The notes: generated from the sequence alone by a model not told the origin. Shown: positions 55,735-64,000, counted from the first letter of the stretch. The stretch is DNA of 64,000 nucleotides from Hyphomicrobiales bacterium (GCA_003963405.1 RXIY01000049.1:1-64000); one strand, 5' to 3'. Made by a program: numbers and translations.

Positions 55735-56135
55735 ACTTCGGGCTCGCCCATCTCCATGCCGGGCGATCCCATCGGCATGCCCGGCGCGGCGAGGCCGGTC
55801 GCCTTGGGACGCTCCGCCAGCAATTGCGCGACGGCCTTGGCGGGCACATGCCCCTCGATGAGATAGCCGTCGAGTTCGGCCGTGTGGCAGGAGGCCATCT
55901 TCTCCGGCACGCCGAGCCGAGCCTTCACCGCCTTCATGTCGGGCTCGTTGATCTCTTCGACGATGAAGCCGGCCTGGCGCATATGCTTCGCCCAGCCGCC
56001 GCAGCAGCCGCAGGTGGCGCTCTTGTGCACGACCATTTTCTTCGCGTCTTCCGCGAGGGCCGCGCCATCGAGGAGCGCCGCGGCGGCCGCGCCGAGCAGA
56101 AGGGCCGCCTCGCGGCGGGAAAGTAATTGCGACAT
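55662..56135 (-). CDS. DUF411 family metal-associated periplasmic protein
   Basis: A 157-residue protein. The N-terminal signal has twin Arg (LLSRREAALLLGAAAAALL). The mature part begins MVVHKSATCGCCGGWAKHM, the CGCC-type thiol motif of DUF411, then ASCHTAELDGYLIEGHVPAK with a conserved Cys-His pair and GLAAPGMPMGSPGMEMGEP, a Met-rich stretch typical of the family. Members are found in copper/metal loci and are thought to bind Cu; that fits this genome's copper emphasis. ATG 56135 follows AGGAAG. The 3' end overlaps the convergent flavoprotein gene by 73 bp. Confidence 0.9.
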   Translation of the reverse strand: MSQLLSRREAALLLGAAAAALLDGAALAEDAKKMVVHKSATCGCCGGWAKHMRQAGFIVEEINEPDMKAVKARLGVPEKMASCHTAELDGYLIEGHVPAKAVAQLLAERPKATGLAAPGMPMGSPGMEMGEPEVYTLYLFDASGAREFGKWRGDSPA

Positions 56136-56265
56136 AAGATCGACTTCCTGTTTCGGGTTCGCCGCACCATAGCAGCCCGATAGAAATTTTTGCATCCGCG
56201 GGCCCGTCCGCAAGACGCCGGGCCGCGCCTTTGACCTTTCGGGCGCCATAAGGCTTAAATCGCGC

Positions 56266-57063
56266 ATGCTGCCTTCGCGCTTCTGGTCCGAGCTCTCCCT
56301 CCGCGACATCCGCGCCCACGACATGTCGGGCGTGATCGCCGTGCTGCCCATCGCCGCCGTCGAGCAGCATGGGCCGCATCTGCCGCTCGGCGTCGACGCC
56401 ATGATCATGGAGAGCGCCATCGGGCGCGTCGCTCTGCGCCTGCCGCCGGACCTCGACGCCGTCTTCCTGCCCCTGCAAAGCGTCGGCGTGTCGCTCGAAC
56501 ATCGCGACTTTCCCGGCACGCTGTCGCTTTCCTTCGAGACGGCGGCCCGCATGCTCGCCGAGATCGCCGAAGGCGTGGCGCGCGCGGGTGTGAGAAAGCT
56601 CGTGCTGATGAATTCGCACGGGGGCAACTCCGCCCTCGTCGCCACGGTCGCGCTCGATCTGCGCGCGCGGCTCAATATGCTCACGGTCACCTGCTCCTGG
56701 GCGCGATTCGGCTATCCCGACGGGCTCTTCTCCGCCGCCGAGCAGCGTCACGGCATTCATGGGGGAGAGATCGAAACCTCGCTGATGCTCGCCTTCCGTC
56801 CCGAACGGGTGGACATGGGCCGCGCCAAGAATTTCCCGCCGGCGTCGCTCGATTTCGAGCGCGACTTCGCCTGGCTGCGGGCCGACCGCCCGGCCGGCTT
56901 CGGCTGGATGGCGCAGGACCTCTCCCCCGCCGGCGCGATGGGCGACGCCTCGAAAGCCACCGCCGAAAAGGGCGAGGCCATCGCCGATTACTGGGCGACT
57001 GCCTTCATCGAGCTGCTGCGCGACGTCGAAGCCTTCGATCTGGCGCGGCTGAAAACCGAGTAG
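56266..57063 (+). CDS. Creatininase-family amidohydrolase
   Basis: A 265-residue protein of the creatininase/MftE fold. Metal-ligand motifs are VEQHGPHLPLGVDAMI (about 32-47), LMNSHGGNSALVATVALDL (about 109-127), and GIHGGEIETSLML (about 164-176), giving the His, Asp and Glu set of a binuclear metal site. Family members hydrolyse cyclic amides or process peptides; without a partner gene (for example mycofactocin genes) the substrate cannot be named. ATG 56266. It is divergent from the DUF411 gene. Length is typical. Confidence 0.88.
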   Translation: MLPSRFWSELSLRDIRAHDMSGVIAVLPIAAVEQHGPHLPLGVDAMIMESAIGRVALRLPPDLDAVFLPLQSVGVSLEHRDFPGTLSLSFETAARMLAEIAEGVARAGVRKLVLMNSHGGNSALVATVALDLRARLNMLTVTCSWARFGYPDGLFSAAEQRHGIHGGEIETSLMLAFRPERVDMGRAKNFPPASLDFERDFAWLRADRPAGFGWMAQDLSPAGAMGDASKATAEKGEAIADYWATAFIELLRDVEAFDLARLKTE

Positions 57064-57151
57064 AGCCGCCGCCCAGCGTTTAGGCCCGTTGACTATGACA
57101 AGGCTTTGCACGCGAGATGCGGCGCGGGACGCCTAATAGGGAACGGTTTTC

Positions 57152-57400
57152 ATGGAGTTCACTCATCCGTTGGCGCGCGGAGCGAAGGTCTGGACGGCCC
57201 AGCTCGGGAACGGGGAGACCAGACGCATTCTCGTGATCGTCACCAATGCTGCGCTCGACCCCGAAAACAAGCGGTACAACTCCGAGACGATCGAGCGCCT
57301 CACCGCCGCCGCGCAGGACTATCTGGAGGATACGCGCGAGGCGGACGGCTTTCTTCTCGCCAACCGCCTGCGCGATTGGGAGAATTCAAGAGACCGTTGA
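57152..57400 (+). CDS. Small protein of unknown function
   Basis: An 82-residue soluble protein starting at ATG 57152 after GGGAACGG. The N-terminal half is beta-rich (KVWTAQLGNGETRRILVIVT) and the second half is helical (YNSETIERLTAAAQDYLEDT), suggesting a small alpha/beta fold. No motif or family is recognised. It lies between the creatininase-family gene and the convergent opgG and ends 7 bp before the opgG stop codon. Confidence 0.65.
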   Translation: MEFTHPLARGAKVWTAQLGNGETRRILVIVTNAALDPENKRYNSETIERLTAAAQDYLEDTREADGFLLANRLRDWENSRDR

Positions 57401-57407
57401 GGCGCCG

Positions 57408-58964
57408 TCAGGTCGCCGAGGGCGGCGACCAGGGCAGCGTCCAGGTTTCGGTGAGCGTGCGGCCGTTGGCGCGCAGGAACAGGCGCAGATCCGCCGTATC
57501 GCCCGGCTTCACGGTCACGTCGAACAGCGCGCGCAGCCCGTCGATATGCGGATTGGCGATGACGCTGGCGCGCAGCACCTGACCCTTCGAGCTTGTCGCC
57601 ACCGCTTCGACCTGCGAGGGATCAGCGACATAATAGGCGAGATCGCCGCCCGCGAAATCGACGAGGAACCGCCGCGCGCCGGGATCGTAGGGCTCGGAAG
57701 AGCCCAGCGCCCGCGCCTGCGCCTCGAATGTATGCAGCACGCGGCCGTTGGGCGCGAGGCGCGGCATGTCGAGTCCCGCGGTGATTCGATAGCCATAGTC
57801 GAAGGGCTTGCCGGGCTCCGGCGGCGTGGCGGGGGTCCAGCTCGCGACGATATTGTCGTTGGTTTCGTCCGGCGTCGGCAGTTCGATGAGTTCGACGCAG
57901 CCCGCGCCCCATTCGCCCGCGGGCTCCACGAAATAGCTCGGCCGGTTCTGATAGGCGAGATCGAGGTCCTGATAGGACTCGAAGGTGCGGTCGCGCTGCA
58001 ACAGACCGAAACCGTGCGGATTATGGTCGAGGAACGACGACATACGCTCCCGGGCGGGATTGCCGAGCGGCCGCCAGAGCCATTCCTCCGAGCCATTGTG
58101 AACGAGCAGGCCGTCCGAATCGTGAATCTCGTCGCGGAAGCCGTCGCGGATGCGACGGTCGTTTTCGCCGGTGAGATACATGGAGGTGAGCGGCGCGAGG
58201 CCGAACTTCACGCCCGCGCGGCGCGGAAACAGCGTCGCCTGCACGTCGAGCGTGCTCTCCTGCCCGACGCCGAGATCGAAACGATAGGCGCCGGTCGCGG
58301 CTTCGCCGTCGAGAAGCGCGTAAATGGTCGCGCGATTGCTCCCCTGCGCCGGCGTCTCCACCCAGAATTCGCGGAAGAAGGGGAAGGTCTCGCGATTCGT
58401 TCCCGCCTCGACGCAAAGCGCGCGGGCCGAGAGCCCATATTGCTGGTCGCGGCCGAGAAATCGGAAATAGCTCGCGCCGAGGAAGGAAATCGCCTCGTCC
58501 TGAACATGCGGGTCGTTGACCGGATAATGCAGCCGGAAGCCCGCGAAGCCGGTGTTGATCCCGAGGCTGTCGTCGGCCTTGAGGCGCCCATAGTCGAACA
58601 TCGCGGGGGAGTAGGGAATCGGCGCGGCGATGCCGTCGCGGATCGTGTTCACCGTGACGGCACGTCGATAGAGAAAGCCCAGATGGAAGGTCTCGAGCCG
58701 GAAGCCGCCTGCGAGATTGGAAAAAAGCGCGTGGTCGCGTTTGAAGCGAATGTCGCGCCACGTGTCGAAGTCGAGCGACTCGAACGGCCCCGGCAGGCGC
58801 GGCGTCACATCCTCGAAGGGAGCCGCGGCGAGCGCGCGGGCGCGCTGGAGCACGTCGTCGAAGCCGAATCTCGGCGCCGGGCTTTGGCCGTAGGCCGGCA
58901 GGACGCATTGAGCGCCCGTTGCGGCGAGGGCGCCGATCATCTGGCGCCGGGTGATGTCGCTCAT
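57408..58964 (-). CDS. opgG: Glucan biosynthesis protein G/D (OpgG family)
   Basis: A 518-residue periplasmic MdoG-family protein involved in osmoregulated periplasmic glucan synthesis. The N-terminus has a twin-arginine-like signal (SDITRRQMIGALAATGAQCV). Family segments are FDTWRDIRFKRDHALFSNLA (about 67-86), FEIFHLGF-like FRLETFHLGFLYRRAVTVN, and GSEEWLWRPLGNPARERMSS (about 293-312). The Tat-type signal resembles OpgD rather than OpgG, so either name could apply; no opgH follows. ATG 58964; convergent with the small gene to the left. Confidence 0.92.
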   Translation of the reverse strand: MSDITRRQMIGALAATGAQCVLPAYGQSPAPRFGFDDVLQRARALAAAPFEDVTPRLPGPFESLDFDTWRDIRFKRDHALFSNLAGGFRLETFHLGFLYRRAVTVNTIRDGIAAPIPYSPAMFDYGRLKADDSLGINTGFAGFRLHYPVNDPHVQDEAISFLGASYFRFLGRDQQYGLSARALCVEAGTNRETFPFFREFWVETPAQGSNRATIYALLDGEAATGAYRFDLGVGQESTLDVQATLFPRRAGVKFGLAPLTSMYLTGENDRRIRDGFRDEIHDSDGLLVHNGSEEWLWRPLGNPARERMSSFLDHNPHGFGLLQRDRTFESYQDLDLAYQNRPSYFVEPAGEWGAGCVELIELPTPDETNDNIVASWTPATPPEPGKPFDYGYRITAGLDMPRLAPNGRVLHTFEAQARALGSSEPYDPGARRFLVDFAGGDLAYYVADPSQVEAVATSSKGQVLRASVIANPHIDGLRALFDVTVKPGDTADLRLFLRANGRTLTETWTLPWSPPSAT

Positions 58965-59144
58965 TCTGGGATACCGGAAATGCCTACATTCTCCGCATTT
59001 TCACATGCGGCCGCCCTAAGCTGCTCTAGCGAGAACGCGCCCTTTGCGCAAGCAGCGACGCCCGCGATCCCGGCTTTGGCGCGCCCGGCCGCGCCTTCGT
59101 TGCAACGCACATCAAAAATGTCCTGACGTGAGTCAAAAAAATTC

Positions 59145-59172
59145 TTGTCTTCGCTGTGAAAGCGCGTATCTA
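59145..59172 (+). promoter_or_regulatory. Candidate sigma-70-type promoter of the decarboxylase
   Basis: TTGTCT (59145-59150) and TATCTA (59167-59172) are separated by 16 bp and lie about 480 bp before the decarboxylase start, at the left end of a long untranslated region. The match to consensus is partial. Confidence 0.4.
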
Positions 59173-59179
59173 CAGTTTT

Positions 59180-59654
59180 GCCCAAATCGCACGTGCCTGT
59201 GGTCGTGTGTCGGTCGGCGGGGATCCGGACAAGAGGCCGGTCAACCGCCCGAGAAAAACCGGCAGCCGGAGGCGAACCGGCGAACTCCGCCCTCAGCGGA
59301 GGATCGCGACTTAAAGCAACGACGGACCGGGCTTTTTTGGTCTCTGTCGGCCCTCCAAAGGTCGGCTTACCGAAGAGGCTTGTCTTTCTTGCCGGGCGTG
59401 CGGAAAGGGATCCTTCCCCTTCCAATCGATGGCTGATCGGATCGTGGCGACATGCGCTTGCGCGCGTGTCCGTCTGCGTCCCGAAAAGCCAACGGCGCAT
59501 CACCGGATCGTTCGCGCGCAAGCGTGAAGCGATCCTGGATTGCTGGCGCATCGCCGTTCGTCGCGTCTCCACCGCGCGCGAGCGAAGGACGTCGTGCATC
59601 CGCCGAAGCAACTGGTTCCTGGCGCGCTACGCGCCCTTCGAAGGGGATGCCGCA
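59180..59654 (+). ncRNA. Long structured leader of the ornithine decarboxylase gene (speF-motif candidate)
   Basis: About 475 nt between the candidate promoter and the decarboxylase start contain no convincing gene but many inverted repeats: GGCCGGTC...CGGC near 59240-59260, CTCCGCCC/GCGGAG near 59286-59302, GGACCGGGC followed by TTTTTTGG at 59326-59342, and others. A conserved leader RNA, the speF motif, is known upstream of ornithine decarboxylase genes in Alphaproteobacteria, and this region sits exactly there. I have not aligned it to the family; assignment rests on position and structure. Confidence 0.5.
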
Positions 59655-60800
59655 ATGACCGACCGTATCCACGAATTCCTCGCCGAGCGACGCCGCGCCG
59701 GTCGCGACACGGGCCCCTGCCTGGTCGTCGATCTCGACGTGGTGCGCGAGAACTATCTCGGCTTCGCCAAGGCGCTGCCCGACACGCGCGTCTTCTACGC
59801 CGTGAAGGCCAATCCGGCGCCGGAAGTGCTGTCGCTGCTCGCCACTCTCGGCTCCTGCTTCGACACGGCCTCGGTTCCCGAGATCGAGCAGACGCTCGCC
59901 GCCGGCGCCACGCCCGACCGCATTTCCTTCGGCAATACGATCAAGAAGGAGCGCGACGTCGCGCGCGCCTATGAGCTCGGCATTCGTCTCTTCGCGGTCG
60001 ACTGCGTCGAAGAGGTCGAGAAGATCGCGCGCGCCGCTCCGGGCTCGAAGGTGTTCTGCCGCATTCTCTGCGACGGCTCCGGCGCGGAGTGGCCGCTGTC
60101 GCGCAAGTTCGGCTGCGTTCCCGAGATGGCGACGCAGGTGCTCGAACATGCGCATCGCCTCGGCCTGCAGGCCTATGGCGTGTCCTTCCATGTCGGCTCG
60201 CAGCAGACCGATCCGCGCAAGTGGGACGGCGCGCTGAAGTCGGCGGCGGATATCTTCCGCGAGCTCGCTGAGCGCGGCATCACGCTCCAGATGGTCAATC
60301 TCGGCGGCGGCTTCCCGACGAAATATCTCAAGAACGTCCCGGCCGTGAAGCAATATGGCAATGCGATCTTCCGCGCCCTGTCGAAGCATTTCGGCAACCG
60401 GATTCCGGAGACGATCATCGAGCCGGGCCGCGGCATGGTCGGCAACGCCGGCATGATCGAGGCGGAGGTCGTGCTCATCTCGAAGAAGTCGCAGGCCGAG
60501 GGCGAACTGCGCTGGGTCTATCTCGACATCGGCAAGTTCAACGGCCTCGCGGAGACGATCGACGAGATGATCCGCTATCCGATTCGCACGGAAGCCGACG
60601 GCGCCCCGACGGCGCCTTGCGTCATCGCCGGGCCGAGCTGCGATTCGGTGGACGTTCTCTACGAGAAAGCGCCCTATCTTCTGCCGGTGTCGCTCGAGAT
60701 CGGCACGAAGGTGCTGATCGAAGGAACGGGCGCCTATACGACCACCTATTCGGCGGTCGGCTTCAACGGCTTCCCGCCGCTCGAGACCTTCATCATCTGA
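59655..60800 (+). CDS. Ornithine/lysine decarboxylase, type III fold
   Basis: A 381-residue PLP-dependent decarboxylase of the alanine-racemase fold that makes putrescine (and possibly cadaverine). The PLP Lys is in VFYAVKANPAPEVL (K51), the glycine-rich phosphate site in MVNLGGGFPTKY (about 217-228), and EPGRGMVGNAGMIE (about 256-269) binds PLP phosphate. The catalytic Cys is in PSCDSVDVLYE (C329). Length and residues match the bifunctional alphaproteobacterial L-ornithine/L-lysine decarboxylases rather than the large SpeC/SpeF enzymes. ATG 59655 is behind AAGGGGA; the long in-frame extension upstream belongs to the leader region. Confidence 0.94.
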   Translation: MTDRIHEFLAERRRAGRDTGPCLVVDLDVVRENYLGFAKALPDTRVFYAVKANPAPEVLSLLATLGSCFDTASVPEIEQTLAAGATPDRISFGNTIKKERDVARAYELGIRLFAVDCVEEVEKIARAAPGSKVFCRILCDGSGAEWPLSRKFGCVPEMATQVLEHAHRLGLQAYGVSFHVGSQQTDPRKWDGALKSAADIFRELAERGITLQMVNLGGGFPTKYLKNVPAVKQYGNAIFRALSKHFGNRIPETIIEPGRGMVGNAGMIEAEVVLISKKSQAEGELRWVYLDIGKFNGLAETIDEMIRYPIRTEADGAPTAPCVIAGPSCDSVDVLYEKAPYLLPVSLEIGTKVLIEGTGAYTTTYSAVGFNGFPPLETFII

Positions 60801-60860
60801 CGCCCTGCGATTCGGGTGAGGCCGCGCAGCTGCAAGAGATGAGCGGCCTCCAGTGCACGC

Positions 60861-60884
60861 CCCTCTCCCGCTTGCGGGAGAGGG
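60861..60884. repeat. Intergenic palindrome (family A)
   Basis: CCCTCTCCCGC / GCGGGAGAGGG, a perfect inverted repeat with a two-base TT loop, 60 bp after the decarboxylase stop. It can form a stable hairpin in the transcript but is followed by GAATAAA rather than a T run. Confidence 0.65.
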
Positions 60885-60979
60885 AATAAATCGCGTCTTC
60901 CATGTAACCAGTCCCGTACGGCCGGCGCTCCCGACGCGCCAGGCGCGAGGGTCGCTTGTCCTCTCGAAGGGAGGAACAG

Positions 60980-61564
60980 ATGGCCTTTGATCTTGCCTTC
61001 TCCCACTGCGCCGCCGTGGCGCCGGCCATGCCGGTCGAGCGCGCATTCGCCATTCTCGACGAGACGGCCGCGGATGTCCCGGCCCGCGAGGCGCTGCTCG
61101 ATTCGGCTTTCGGGCCGGCGCGTTTTCTCAAGACCTGCGAGCGGCTGCGCGAAGGACGCGCGCCCGCGCCGGGGCTCGCGCTCGTCGCCCGGGATGATGA
61201 AGCGGAGCTGATCGCGACGATCAGGTTATGGCCCGTGGACGCAGGCGGCCGCCCGGCGCTGCTGCTCGGTCCGCTCGCGGTCGCCGAACAGGCGCGCTCG
61301 CTCGGCCTCGGAGCCGCGATGATCCGCGAATCGCTCGCCAGGGCGGGGGCGCTCGGGCATCGGGCTGTCCTGCTCGTCGGCGACGCGCCCTATTACCGCC
61401 GCTTCGGCTTCGAGCGCCGCTTTACGGAAACGCTGACCCTGCCCGGCCCGGTCGAACGCGCGCGCTTTCTGGGGCGCGAACTTGTTCCGCATGCGCTGGA
61501 CGGCGCAACGGGTCGCGTGCGGCCGGCGCCCACATCGCCCGACCACTTGCGGCACGCCGCCTGA
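60980..61564 (+). CDS. GNAT-family N-acetyltransferase
   Basis: A 194-residue acetyltransferase. The acetyl-CoA motif A is seen as LLGPLAVAEQARSLGLGAAM (about 87-106), with the R/Q-x-x-G-x-G/A pattern as ARSLGLGAA, and the following strand as HRAVLLVGDAPYYRRFGFER (about 122-141), a typical GNAT end motif. The substrate is unknown; the YYRRFGFER form is common in YhbS-like proteins. ATG 60980 follows GGGAGGA; an in-frame start eight codons upstream is less likely. Lies between the decarboxylase and a convergent PAP2 gene. Confidence 0.87.
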   Translation: MAFDLAFSHCAAVAPAMPVERAFAILDETAADVPAREALLDSAFGPARFLKTCERLREGRAPAPGLALVARDDEAELIATIRLWPVDAGGRPALLLGPLAVAEQARSLGLGAAMIRESLARAGALGHRAVLLVGDAPYYRRFGFERRFTETLTLPGPVERARFLGRELVPHALDGATGRVRPAPTSPDHLRHAA

Positions 61565-61580
61565 TTATTTGCGCGCGAGT

Positions 61581-61608
61581 CCCCTTTCCCCGCAGGCGAG
61601 GAGAGGGG
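61581..61608. repeat. Intergenic palindrome (family A)
   Basis: CCCCTTTCCCCGC...GAGGAGAGGGG, an imperfect inverted repeat between the convergent GNAT and PAP2 genes, resembling 60861-60884. Confidence 0.5.
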
Positions 61609-61649
61609 ACGGCCGCGGCCCTTGTCGAAGGCGCGCAAGTGCCTGTTTG

Positions 61650-62255
61650 CTAGAAATAACCCAGCGCACAGCGCGAGAGCGGGAAGGCGAGGGCGGCGCC
61701 GAGCGCGACGCCGGCGACCACGTCGCTCGGATAGTGGTGGGCCGTGGCGATTCGCGACCAGGCCATGGACAAAACGAGAAGCGCGGCCGATAGCGTCATC
61801 GCCGGCCAGGCGAGGACGATGGGCGCGAGCACGCCCGTGATCGTCATGGCGTGGCCGCTCGGAAAGGAATGCTCGTCGAGCGTCTTCAGGAGCGAGGGCA
61901 GGCGCGCATCGACGTGGAAGGGCCGCTTGCGGCAAAAGCGGCGCTTGATCACGGGGTAGAGAATGTGCAGCAGCGCGGCATTGGCGCCGGCGAGCGCGAC
62001 CACGCGCCACCCCTGCGTCCCCAGCCCGTAAAAAACGATCACGAGGAGGATCGGGTAGATCCAGCCGTTGCCGAGCTTGCTCACGCCGATGGCGAGAGGG
62101 CGGATGAGTTTCGGCCGCGCCGAGCGGGAGAAGAGATGAACCGCCGCGAGATCCGCATCGAGAAACCGTCGAAGCCAGCGGCCATGAAGGCCATCCTGCG
62201 GGAAGGATGACGCGTCGCGCGTCAGCTTCGCCGCCAAATCCGTCGTAAACGCCAT
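61650..62255 (-). CDS. PAP2-family membrane phosphatase
   Basis: A 201-residue integral membrane phosphatase. Its three phosphatase motifs are clear: KRRFCRKRPF (K-x6-RP, about 104-113), PSGH in EHSFPSGHAMTITGVLAPIV (about 129-148), and SR-x5-H-x3-D in WSRIATAHHYPSDVVAGV (about 166-183). Five or six membrane segments surround them. The substrate may be undecaprenyl pyrophosphate or phosphatidic acid; lipid A phosphatases are also close. ATG 62255. It lies next to the convergent GNAT gene. Confidence 0.9.
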   Translation of the reverse strand: MAFTTDLAAKLTRDASSFPQDGLHGRWLRRFLDADLAAVHLFSRSARPKLIRPLAIGVSKLGNGWIYPILLVIVFYGLGTQGWRVVALAGANAALLHILYPVIKRRFCRKRPFHVDARLPSLLKTLDEHSFPSGHAMTITGVLAPIVLAWPAMTLSAALLVLSMAWSRIATAHHYPSDVVAGVALGAALAFPLSRCALGYF

Positions 62256-62375
62256 GATGCAAGGCTAGGAGCCTCGCGCTGCGTTTTCGCGACGATGCGG
62301 CTTCGGTTCGGTGACGGTTGGATGGAGCCTTTGTAACGGGCGGATGATGGTTTGGCGACAGCGGCGCCTTTGCCG

Positions 62376-64000
62376 TCAGAGCGCCCGCGTCGCCTCCCGC
62401 AGCCATTTGCGCGTCTTCGCGTCGACGAGCGGCGACAGCGTCTTGCGCACCTGTGCGTGATAGGCGTTGAGCCAGGCGATCTCTTCCGCGCTCATGAGTT
62501 TCGGCTCGACGCAGGCAAGGTCGAAAGGCGCGAGGGTGATCGTCTCGAAGCCGTACATCTCCCGCTCGGCGCCCGCGATCTCGCGCCTTTCGACGATGAC
62601 CAGATTTTCGAGCCGGATTCCATACTCGCCGGCGCGGTAATAGCCGGGTTCGTTCGAGAGAATCATGCCCGGCTGCAGGGGCGTGGTTCCAAGCTTGGAA
62701 ATGCGCTGCGGCCCCTCGTGCACCGAGAGATAGGCGCCGACGCCGTGCCCCGTGCCGTGATCGAAATCGAGCCCCGCTTCCCATAAGGGACGGCGCGCGA
62801 AGGCGTCGAGCTGGGCGCCCGAGACGCCCTTGGGGAAGACCGCGCGGGCGATGGCGATATGGCCCTTGAGCACGCGGGTGAAATGATCGCGCAATTGTCG
62901 CGACGCGCGGCCGACGACGACGGTGCGCGTCACATCCGTGGTGCCGTCGAGATATTGCGCGCCGCTGTCGACGAGATAGACGCCCTTGCCGATCTTCAGA
63001 TTGCTCTTTTCGGTGACGCGGTAATGCGGGATCGCCGCATGTTCGCCGAAGGCCGAGATCGTCGGGAAGGAAATGTCGCGCAAATCGCCCCCTTCGCGGC
63101 GGAAGGTCTCGAGCGCCTCGGCGGCCGTGATTTCCGTCAGGCCGCCTCTCGGCGCGGCCTCGGAAAACCAGGCGAGAAAGCGCGTCAGCGCCGCGCCGTC
63201 GCGAATATGCGCGGCGCGCGCGCCGGCGAGCTCCGCCTTGTTCTTGATCGCCTTGGGAAGGGCGGCCGGGTCGTCGGCCACACGCGGCTTGCCGCCCGCC
63301 GCGCGCAGCGTTTCGATGAGCTTCACGGGCGCCGTCGCGGCGTCGAAGAGCACGGTCTCGCCGCGCGTTCCGGCGCTCAAGAGATCGTCGATCAGCGCCG
63401 CCGGCGCCTTGACGGAAACGAGCTTCTCGAGCGTCGTGCGCGTCTTGGCGTCGAGCTTGGCGTCGTCGATATAGAGCCGCGACGCGCCGTCCTTTGGCAG
63501 CAGCGCGAAACAGAGCGCGATCGGCGTATGCGCGACGTCCGCGCCGCGAATGTTGAAGGCCCAGCAGATCGCATGGGGGTCCGACAGCAAGAACGCATCG
63601 GCGCCGCCGAGGCCCGCCTTCAGCCGCTTGATCTTCGAGGCCGCGGTCTCGCCGGCGTAGCGCGGCGGGTGCAGCGAGACGCGACCCATCGGCTCGGGCG
63701 GACGATCCGTCCAGAGCGCGTCGACGGGATTGCTCTCCAATGGGACGAGTTCGACGCGCTTTCCCTCGAGCGCCTTGGCGAAACGTTCGATCTGGCCGCT
63801 CGTGTGCACCCAGGGATCGTAGCCGATGCGGGCGCCTTCGTCCGCGTGCTGCGCGAGCCATTGGGCGGGCGAGGTTTCCGCAATGTCGAGAGGCGTGAAG
63901 ATCGAGGGGTCGATTTCCTGACGCACCTGGATCACATAGCGGCCATCAACGAAGATCGCCGCTTCCTTTGCCAGCACGATGGCGAAGCCCGCCGAGCCGG
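62376..64000 (-). CDS. pepP: Aminopeptidase P (M24B), 5'-truncated by window edge
   Basis: C-terminal 540 residues of a M24B metallopeptidase that removes N-terminal residues before proline. The frame is open past 64000 (the sequence before the internal GTG at 63977 reads SGFAI in frame), so about 50 N-terminal residues lie outside. The N-terminal creatinase-like domains come first (VDGRYVIQVRQEIDPSIFTP). Metal ligands are in YLVDSGAQYLDGTTDVTRTV (two Asp), HGTGHGVGAYLSVHEGPQ (His), and NEPGYYRAGEYGIRLENLVI (Glu). The extra C-terminal segment (MSAEEIAWLNAYHAQVRKTL) is normal for the long eukaryote-like form found in alphaproteobacteria. Confidence 0.93.
   Translation of the reverse strand, partial: GSAGFAIVLAKEAAIFVDGRYVIQVRQEIDPSIFTPLDIAETSPAQWLAQHADEGARIGYDPWVHTSGQIERFAKALEGKRVELVPLESNPVDALWTDRPPEPMGRVSLHPPRYAGETAASKIKRLKAGLGGADAFLLSDPHAICWAFNIRGADVAHTPIALCFALLPKDGASRLYIDDAKLDAKTRTTLEKLVSVKAPAALIDDLLSAGTRGETVLFDAATAPVKLIETLRAAGGKPRVADDPAALPKAIKNKAELAGARAAHIRDGAALTRFLAWFSEAAPRGGLTEITAAEALETFRREGGDLRDISFPTISAFGEHAAIPHYRVTEKSNLKIGKGVYLVDSGAQYLDGTTDVTRTVVVGRASRQLRDHFTRVLKGHIAIARAVFPKGVSGAQLDAFARRPLWEAGLDFDHGTGHGVGAYLSVHEGPQRISKLGTTPLQPGMILSNEPGYYRAGEYGIRLENLVIVERREIAGAEREMYGFETITLAPFDLACVEPKLMSAEEIAWLNAYHAQVRKTLSPLVDAKTRKWLREATRAL

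Noticed and set aside
54280-57111. 943-codon minus-strand open frame
   Set aside because: Spans two well-supported + strand genes and the DUF411 gene in another frame; its composition is that of an antisense shadow.
59452-59658. 68-codon Arg/Ser-rich frame in the decarboxylase leader
   Set aside because: No ribosome binding site of note and a random-looking composition; could be a sensor peptide but is more likely part of the RNA leader.

Overview
This window looks like about 64 kb of a high-GC alphaproteobacterial chromosome, most likely from the order Hyphomicrobiales (Rhizobiales). The grounds are a PodJ-like polarity protein, the SdhE-Mfd pair, the order RNase D-LptC-LptA, a decarboxylase of the alphaproteobacterial ornithine/lysine type with a long leader, and intergenic palindromes like those common in Rhizobiales genomes. 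The heavy copper load would suit a methanotroph such as Methylocystis or Methylosinus. No methane-oxidation gene is present, so that placement is only a guess.

Positions 1 to about 15,530 are an accessory region that behaves like one end of a genomic island. An integrase (14354-15460) points at the 3' end of a tRNA-Asp gene (15533-15609), and the island would extend leftward past the window edge. It carries a truncated copper P1B-type ATPase, a class I polyphosphate kinase 2, and a five-gene copper/silver efflux operon transcribed leftward: small His-rich protein, FixH/YtkA-like protein, CusC, CusB and CusA. Between 9.8 and 13.2 kb is a decayed stretch. It holds a methyltransferase remnant, the first 97 codons of a TonB-dependent receptor, a PepSY membrane protein with a one-base frameshift, and a cation diffusion facilitator cut off after its membrane half. 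A 35-residue membrane protein and an unrecognised membrane-anchored protein lie among them. A small secreted-protein gene near 1.75 kb also carries a frameshift.

From 15.6 kb rightward the window is ordinary core genome with short gaps. Region by region: sdhE-mfd; a convergent copper pair (Met/His-rich LTXXQ protein and a multicopper oxidase with a Met-Gly tract); tonB; lgt-methyltransferase-pgeF; a beta-oxidation operon (acyl-CoA dehydrogenase, thiolase, FadB-type enzyme); a PodJ-like Sel1 protein; an MltB-type transglycosylase; an AI-2E family permease; RNase D-lptC-lptA; a lipoprotein transglycosylase; DUF3175; ettA; purD; typA; two TPM-domain proteins with a Zur-type regulator; argG; an RluD-type pseudouridine synthase; a BaiN-type flavoprotein; a DUF411 protein; a creatininase-family protein; opgG; the decarboxylase with its leader; a GNAT protein; a PAP2 phosphatase; and the start-truncated end of an aminopeptidase P.

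The main functional themes are copper handling, on both the island and the core side, and envelope maintenance. I found no convincing wholly new multi-gene system. The best leads are the decayed metal-uptake locus, a structured + strand region ending in a strong terminator with no gene in front of it (42.69-42.89 kb), the decarboxylase leader, the Met-Gly tract in the oxidase, and two families of intergenic palindromes.
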